Assembly (NCBI RefSeq): GCF_019393635.1
Contig: NC_057861.1
Coordinates: 375,892,315 to 375,956,314 of the forward strand
Direction: 5' to 3'
DNA: 64,000 nucleotides
Source: Dromiciops gliroides
Lineage: Eukaryota; Chordata; Mammalia; Microbiotheria; Microbiotheriidae
The notes below the pieces were generated by a model. It was not told the origin of the DNA. It did no database searches and saw only the letters and a program-made list of their open reading frames with translations. Positions 58,204 through 64,000 of the stretch are shown piece by piece. The position numbers and the translations under genes were made by a program. Numbering within the stretch: the stretch's first letter is position 1; the number at the start of each line of letters is the position of its first letter.

Positions 58204-58315
58204 GCTTAGTTAGGTGGCACAGTGAACAAAGCACCAGCACTGTACCCAGAAGGCCCCAAGCCAAAATCCAGCCCCAGATGAAAGACACCCCACCCTGTTT
58301 GCCCCACAAAGAAGA
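58204..58315 (+). mobile_element. Highly diverged tRNA-derived SINE
   Basis: cttagttaggtggcacagtg, aacaaagcaccagcactgta, aaaatccagccccaga: recognisable head and B-box area with many changes, much older than its neighbours. Confidence 0.65.
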
Positions 58316-58581
58316 AAACATAAATTCTTTATAGACATCATCCCTTCGTATTTAGTTCAGACCTATGTCTTCTGTGAATTCCTTACTGAGATTGTTCTTA
58401 TGATTTCAAAGTATTATCTTCCCATTTAGGAATGTAAACAGTTTGACCTTTTAATATCCCTCATGAAGTCCTTTTCCTTTTTACCTTTTTATGCTTCTAT
58501 AGGGTTTTGTATTTGAAAGTCAAATTTTCTATTCAGTTCATGTCTTTTCATCACAAATGCCTGAAATTCCTCTTTTTCTTT

Positions 58582-58756
58582 GAAGTCCCATTTTTTAATT
58601 TAATTTAATTTTTTGTGAGGCAATTGGGATTAAGTGATTTGCCCAGGGTCACACAGCTAGTCTTAAGTGTCTGAGACCAGATTTGAACTCAGGTCCTCCT
58701 GACTCCCAGGCCGGTGCCCTATCCACTGTGCCACCTAGCTGCCCCAGAAGTCCCAT
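58582..58756 (-). mobile_element. tRNA-derived SINE inserted in the half-L1, with target duplication
   Basis: GAAGTCCCAT occurs at 58582-58591 and 58747-58756 around the SINE, which reads on the plus strand from ttttttgtgaggcaattggg to ccacctagctgcccc. The ORF1 text continues on both sides, so the insertion postdates the half-L1. Confidence 0.93.
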
Positions 58757-60375
58757 GTTTTTCTCTGAAAGATTAAACACAGTTTTGCTGGGTATATGAT
58801 TCATGGCTGTAAGCCCAGTTCCTTTGTACTCTGGAATACCATATTCTATGCCCTCCAGTATGTTAATGTGGATGCTGGCAGATCTTGTCTTACTCTTATT
58901 GTAGCTCCACAGTATTTAAATTCCATTTTTCTAGCTGCTTGCAATATTTTCTCCTTGACCTGGGAGCTCTGGAATTGGCTATAATATTCCTAGAGGTTTT
59001 GCTTTTGGGATCTCTTTCAGGAGGTGATCAGTGGATTCTTTCAACTTCTATTTTGCCTTCTGCTTCTAGAATATGAGGGCAATTTTCCCTGAAAATCTCT
59101 TGGAAGTTGCTATCTAAACTCATTTTCATCATTGTTTTCAGGTAGTCCAATGATTTTCAAATTATCTCTCCTGGATCTATTTTGCAGTTTAGTTGTTTTT
59201 CCAAGGAGATATTTCATATTGCCTTCTATTTTTTTTTCATTTGGATTTGCTTTACTGTGTCTTGGTTTCTCATAAATTCACCAGCTTCCATTTGTTCAAT
59301 CCTAGTTCTTAGGCAATCATTTTCATCAGACAGCTTTTTCATCTCCTTTTCCATTTGGCTTTTCAAGCTGTTGACTTTTTTTTTCATAGCTCTCCTGCAT
59401 TGCTCTCATTTCTCTTTCCATTCTTTCCTCTACCACTTTAAATCTTCCTTCTATCTCTCCTACTTTCTCTTCAAAATCCCTTTTGAGAGCTTCCATGGCC
59501 TGAGACCAATTCATATTTTTCTTGGAAGCTAAGGGGCCTTGAGGTTGTTATCCTCTTCTGTGGGTGCACATCTGTCTTCCTTGTCGGTAAAGAAACTTTC
59601 TATTGTTCTCACCTTTCTTTGCTTGTTCATCTTGACTTTCTTTACTTGACTTTTAGCTCCCTGTTACAGTGGGGCCCTACTTGCAAGCTACACTGTGTCA
59701 AGCTTCAGAGGGTCCCAGGTGTATTGATTTGAGAGAGGACAGGCCCACCTGGCCTTTTTTTTTGGAGTTAAGGTAACTTCAAGCCAACTTTCTAGTTAAC
59801 CAGCCAGCAGAGTGCTGTGGTGATTTTTAGCTTCAACAATCCTGTGCCTTTCCCCCACCTGGGCCTCCTGCTGCTCAAGATTTCTTCCTGATTCCCTGCT
59901 AGGGTGGGATAGCTGAACTCCTCCTCAGGTCCCCAGACACCCCTGTGTTTTCCACCCCTGGGGCTAGCCATTCAGTCCTCTTACCTGATGGTAAGCTTAG
60001 TTCCAAAAGATGCTGGTGCTGCAGCTGATTTGAAAGCTGGGGGTAAATTCCCTTTGTGCAGCATGTTTGGAGTCTGTGTCAGCACCATCGGGGGTTGAAT
60101 TTTGCTCACAGCCCAGTAAGGCCCCATTTATTCTGGAAAAGAATCTCAGCATCTTTTTGTCTGTTTTGCCACTACTGGACTTGTTTTACTGCTGTTTTGG
60201 GGGTAATTGTGTCAGAAGCTCTGTGTGTTTAATGTCTTTCTTCTGCGACCTTGGCTCTACCCCTACCTCAAAAATAAAGCAATATTTTGATTTAATATTC
60301 TTTTTGAGGGAACTGAAGGAGAACTCAGGCAACTTGATGTCTTCTCTCTGCCATCTTGGCTTGGCCTCTCCTCTA

Positions 60376-61065
60376 CTATTTTTTTCTAATTTGAATGCTT
60401 CTTAAATTTTCCTAGGTCACAGAGGAGTACATTGATGCTGCCAAATAAATAATATTGTTGCTTACTTCTCAAATTAATTTTATTATCTTTCCCTTTTGGT
60501 ATTTAGATGTTTTTTTTTCATTTGTTGTGTGTATACATATATACATTTGTAAATATTAATATTACTTCAATGGCTACAATTCTTTTATGCATCAAATAAT
60601 TTCTTTTTATTCTTTAAACCGTATTTATTTTTTATTTTCTCCTTGCCTGAGGTTATGATTGATATCAGCATTTTTCTGAGTTTAATTGAAGCTCATTCAA
60701 TTCTCTTTGTCAGTCATTTCAATTCAGCACAAATTTTTTTTTGTCAGATGTCCTTATTTTAAGCAATATATTATTGGATTCTGCTTTCTGATCTATTACA
60801 ATATCCTCCTTTCTTTTATGAATGAATTCATTTTTTCACATTCATCCTTTTTGGAAAAGTTCAGATAATAAATGAGCACAACAAAAAAAGGATTACAATT
60901 AATTTGTCTTCTCTTATTAAAGAAAACTGTTTTGTCAAGTCAATAAGCATTTATTATGTACTTATTAGATCCCCAACACTGTTAAGTGATGGAAATACAA
61001 ATATAGAAAGAAAAGTATTTCCTGTTCTCTCTTATTCTTTGTTGTTGTTTTGTGGTGGTAGTGTA
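60376..61065. other. Unassigned AT-rich sequence
   Basis: No gene or young repeat. At about 60935-61010, gtcaataagcatttattatg, tacttattagatccccaaca resembles an old repeat also glimpsed at 13670 and 62590. Confidence 0.45.
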
Positions 61066-61069
61066 ACAG

Positions 61070-61290
61070 CTAAGGATATAGTGACCAAATGCATAGAGTG
61101 CCAAATCTGAAGTCAGAAAGACTTTTTGTCTTGAGTTGAAATCTAGCCTCAGATACATACTAGCTGTGTGACACTTGACATGTCACTTAGCCTTGTTTCC
61201 CTTAGTTCCTTCTTCAGTATCTTTGCCAAGTCAATCCCAAATGGGCTCACAAAGAGCCAGACTAGAATGAAAAAAATGACTGAAAAATAA
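61070..61290 (+). mobile_element. MAR1-like CORE-SINE
   Basis: gtgaccaaatgcatagagtg, ctgaagtcagaaagactttt, tagctgtgtgacacttgaca, agtatctttgccaagtcaat, aatgggctcacaaagagcca: full MAR1 order, moderately decayed. Confidence 0.75.
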
Positions 61291-63410
61291 AATTGTGTGC
61301 TACACACTGTGTTAAATGATGATAAAACAAATGTAGAAAGAAAATTGTTCCCTAGGAGTTTTTATTCTAATTGAGAATATAATGTAAATATAAGTAGAAA
61401 ATTCATGTGTGCCCCAATGATATATGGTTGAGAAAGCCCAAAGGGTAAAGAATGGTGCCTGGAGATAAATGAAAACTTGCTTGGCCTGGGTAAGTTCCTT
61501 AAAATGAAAAAATCCAAACAAAATTGTGTTTGGATCATATTCTGCTGCGTAGTTGTGATGGGGAGGGGATCCCTTAGAAAGAAGGAAGTTTCCTCTTGCC
61601 TCTTAATCTCAAAGTGGAGCAGATAGCAGAAGGTACTAAAAAGGGAGTAGAACATAAGTTCAGGATGATTGAACGAAGCTCTTTTATCCCCACCGGGTCC
61701 ATATCTTTGCCCTCCTTTGGGCATACCTTCCTGCAATAATTCTAGTAATCCCTAGCTAGGGTCATTCTTTGGTAACACTTATGGTCTGCTCTCAGACTGC
61801 CTTCCTGCATCAACTCAAGAGATATATGGGTTGGACATTAGCTATTGCTGTTGCTGTCACCTCCATTAAATCTATGCATAAGCCAGGGCAGAAGTAAGGG
61901 CATGTGCAACTTAGGGGCCTATTTTGATCTTCACATCTCTACCCCTTTTTTCTACCCTTTGGCCTTCAACACTAACCACTAGGTCTGACAATTTCTCTTT
62001 TTTTCTCCTCCTTTTATATTCCATCCTTGGAAGTTAAGTATATTTTTATTTCAACTCCTCTCTACAATTCTATATTTGCTCTTAAATCTTATGCATCCCT
62101 TTCCCTATCTCTGTTTATTTTCCTATTGAGTTTAAAATATGACTACATCAAACTCTGTGTACCTGTGGGTGTGTGTATGACTATAAATGGATAGCTCCTT
62201 TATCTTTTTCAGGTAAGAGTGAAATTTGTAATAGACTCCCTCCAACTCTTTTGTATGCCTTTCATCCAATTATGACTTATAAAATTTCCACTCTGTCATC
62301 CCGATTTCTTACCTATTGGATTCCTTCCTTTCTATCACTTTTCTTTCCTTTTCCTAGATCAGTTCAAGAATCTCTGTCCAGTATTTTTAAAATTGTGACT
62401 TTTCTGTGATCCTTAAAAACATTAACATTTTGAAGTGGTTATTGACTTTTTCTATTATCTTCATATTGTAATGGAAGTACTTCATCATTCCTCAGCCCCT
62501 TCCATGTGCCGAAATACAAATAACATTTTATTTTCTATCGATTCCTATATTTGTGACTCAAAATATCTACTCAGCTCTAGTCTTTTAGTCAGTCAGCCAA
62601 AACATTTATTGTGTCTACGATCCAGGCAGTGTGCTAATGTCCAAAAACAAAAGAATACCCTAGGAGAGTTCACAATCTAATGGTAAAGTTGACTTGCAAA
62701 CAATTATGTACAAACTACAAGAAAAATAGGAAGTGATCAACATAAGAAAAGCACTGGAATTGAGGGATTCAGAAAGGCTTCATATGCAATGTGAGTATGT
62801 AGTTAGGATTTCTATGAAACCAGAGGAGTCAATAGGTTAAGAAGAGGAAGGAAAGAATTCTAGGCATGGCTTACAGTCAGTGGAATTGTTTTTGTGCTTT
62901 ACTTTGTATCCTCAATAGTAAGCACAATGTGTGTCATCTAGCAAGAACTTAATGAATTCTTGTTAACTTGACTAATATAGTTTTAGATTTATTGAACATT
63001 ATTTGATCAGGTAACATAGTAAACTTTACTGGAATATAATCTGGAGAACAGTATAGTTCTACAAGTGTTTTTGATATTATCTCAATGAAAAATTTCTCAA
63101 GATTCATATTACATTATGTTCCTACTAGACAATGCCCAAGTTACAGAGGACTATGGGTGAAGATAGTATTGAATCATATGGTCTAAAATAAAAGAGTTAA
63201 AATTCCAAGATTTAGTCCATTTAAATCTGTCAAACTTTAAATAAATTATCATCAAGGTTTCAGGAAATTTAGAACTTCCCTTTGAGTGAAATGAAGTTTC
63301 AATATTTATTGAGTTGCAAGCAATCTCAAGATATTTTAAAGAATCTGTCTTTAACCTGTTACCCATTCTTTAGCAGTCATACCAAGGATAACGGTTCATA
63401 CAATTCAGAT
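61291..63410. other. Unassigned sequence with old repeat scraps
   Basis: 62580-62700 (aaacatttattgtgtctacg, agagttcacaatctaatggt) resembles an old, widespread repeat. I see no gene. The frame on the minus strand at 61736-61362 has no family resemblance and reads through a repeat-like patch. Confidence 0.4.
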
Positions 63411-63417
63411 TAATAGG

Positions 63418-63589
63418 GATATTCATTTTTTTTTATTTTAGTGAGGCAATTGGGGTTAAGTGACTTGCCCAGGGTCACACAGCTAGTAAGTGTTAAGTGT
63501 CTGAGGCCGGATTTGAACTCAGGCACTCCTGACTCCAGGGCCAGTGCTCTATCCACTGCACCACCTAGCTGCCCTGAGATATTCATTTT
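63418..63589 (-). mobile_element. tRNA-derived SINE with 12-bp target duplication
   Basis: GATATTCATTTT at 63418-63429 and 63578-63589 flanks a full-length SINE reading on the plus strand from tagtgaggcaattggggtta to gcaccacctagctgccc. Confidence 0.95.
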
Positions 63590-63609
63590 AACACTTGGAA
63601 TTCTCCCGT

Positions 63610-63835
63610 ACTCAGACCATAAGATCCCAGAATTCAGAGATGAAAAGGGATCTGAGATATCATCTAATTCAGTATTTTGTATTATATAGAAAGTAAAGGA
63701 GACACAATGAGATGAAATGATGATCTGCCCTCCCCAAGGCTCTACTCTTTTTAAGGTCTTTGGGTTTGGATTTGAACTTAGTTCCTCTGACAGTACAACA
63801 AAGACTTTTCCCACTACGCCATGCTATCTTTCTAT
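63610..63835 (-). mobile_element. MIR SINE, antisense
   Basis: gggatctgagatatcatcta, gtaaaggagacacaatgaga, gggtttggatttgaacttag, ttcccactacgccatgctat: the reversed MIR order ending at the tRNA-like head. Confidence 0.65.
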
Positions 63836-64000
63836 TAAACAAAAACAAAACAATCTTTTCAAAGAATACATATAATCCTACATGAACTAAAAATATTCCT
63901 TTAAAAATGTAATTTTCCATTTGGTAAATTATATTTTTGAAGTATAATTGTACTAACAAGGAAAAATTCTTCTCCATTATTCTCAAAAAAATAAATTAGG

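Larger units (their letters stand above)
57265..60375 (-). mobile_element. HAL1-like half-L1: 5' UTR, ORF1, spacer, 3' UTR, no ORF2
   Basis: From right to left on the minus strand, the 5' start is at gccaagatggcagagagaag near 60370-60345 and the leader runs to about 59550. ORF1 follows, with a coiled-coil part at 59514-59326 (MNWSQAMEALKRDFEEKV, ERMEREMRAMQESYEKK) and an RRM part to about 58760. A purine-rich spacer fills 58200-57560. The L1 3' UTR then follows directly (ccttgaaggacttatagaaa, gaaatgatggtatctgaaaa) to an A-rich end near 57265. No endonuclease or reverse transcriptase is present. ORF1 is open over the coiled coil but broken elsewhere. Two SINEs (58603 and 58204) lie in it. This is HAL1 architecture, although an L1 with deleted ORF2 cannot be excluded. 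Confidence 0.6.

Noticed and set aside
61362-61736. 124-codon minus-strand frame
   Set aside because: No family resemblance, overlaps repeat-like text, and has no coding-like composition.

Overview
The window is a gene-poor, AT-rich stretch of a marsupial nuclear genome. The strongest taxonomic clue is about a dozen copies of a tRNA-derived SINE (head like gcagctaggtggc, internal cagtggatag and gttcaaat boxes, A-rich tail) of the kind abundant in marsupials (WSINE/WALLSI type). Other clues are MAR1/THER-like CORE-SINEs, marsupial-type L1 with ORF2-less 'half-L1' copies, and MIR and L2 relics. I favour an Australian-radiation marsupial, but the species cannot be fixed from sequence alone. I see no multi-exon host gene and no rRNA, tRNA gene or CRISPR.

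The only long intact coding region is at 10023-12086 on the minus strand. It is an intronless, uninterrupted copy of DBF4, the regulatory subunit of the CDC7 S-phase kinase, 687 codons from the start I prefer. It keeps a CpG-dense 5' leader (12087-12195), a 3' UTR and a poly(A) relic (9667-9679 as T on the plus strand). It is a retrocopy that may be a functional retrogene.

The left end (about 600-4320, minus) is a decayed processed pseudogene of N4BP2L2. It is split by an LTR element (2241-4251) with two LTRs, a 4-bp target duplication (ATGT) and a purine tract. The short interior of that element contains a decayed OTUD3-like (OTU deubiquitinase) fragment. Regions 4260-9660 and 12200-17700 are AT-rich sequence with microsatellites, SINEs, an LTR-like repeat holding a 53-bp-arm inverted repeat (12726-12870), and L1 scraps.

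Region 17690-24450 is a cluster of L1 fragments in both orientations. It includes an ORF1-only, HAL1-like element (20285-22620) carrying an inserted retrocopy fragment with a 13-bp target duplication. Region 24450-32500 is mostly unique AT-rich sequence with LTR-like, L1 3'-end, MIR and L2 pieces. Region 32540-37390 is a nest of minus-strand L1 pieces interrupted by SINEs and a solo LTR (34881-35363). Region 37400-53400 is unique sequence sprinkled with SINEs, a solo LTR (39741-40133) next to an unexplained GC-rich coding-like patch, and a plus-strand L1 5' part. Region 53400-60380 is again L1-dense, ending in a second HAL1-like copy on the minus strand (57265-60375). The right end holds CORE-SINE, tRNA-SINE and MIR copies.

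No genes here work together as a pathway. The biology of the window is retrotransposition: L1 machinery, the SINEs and retrocopies that depend on it, and LTR-element fossils. Boundaries of old repeats are by eye and approximate.
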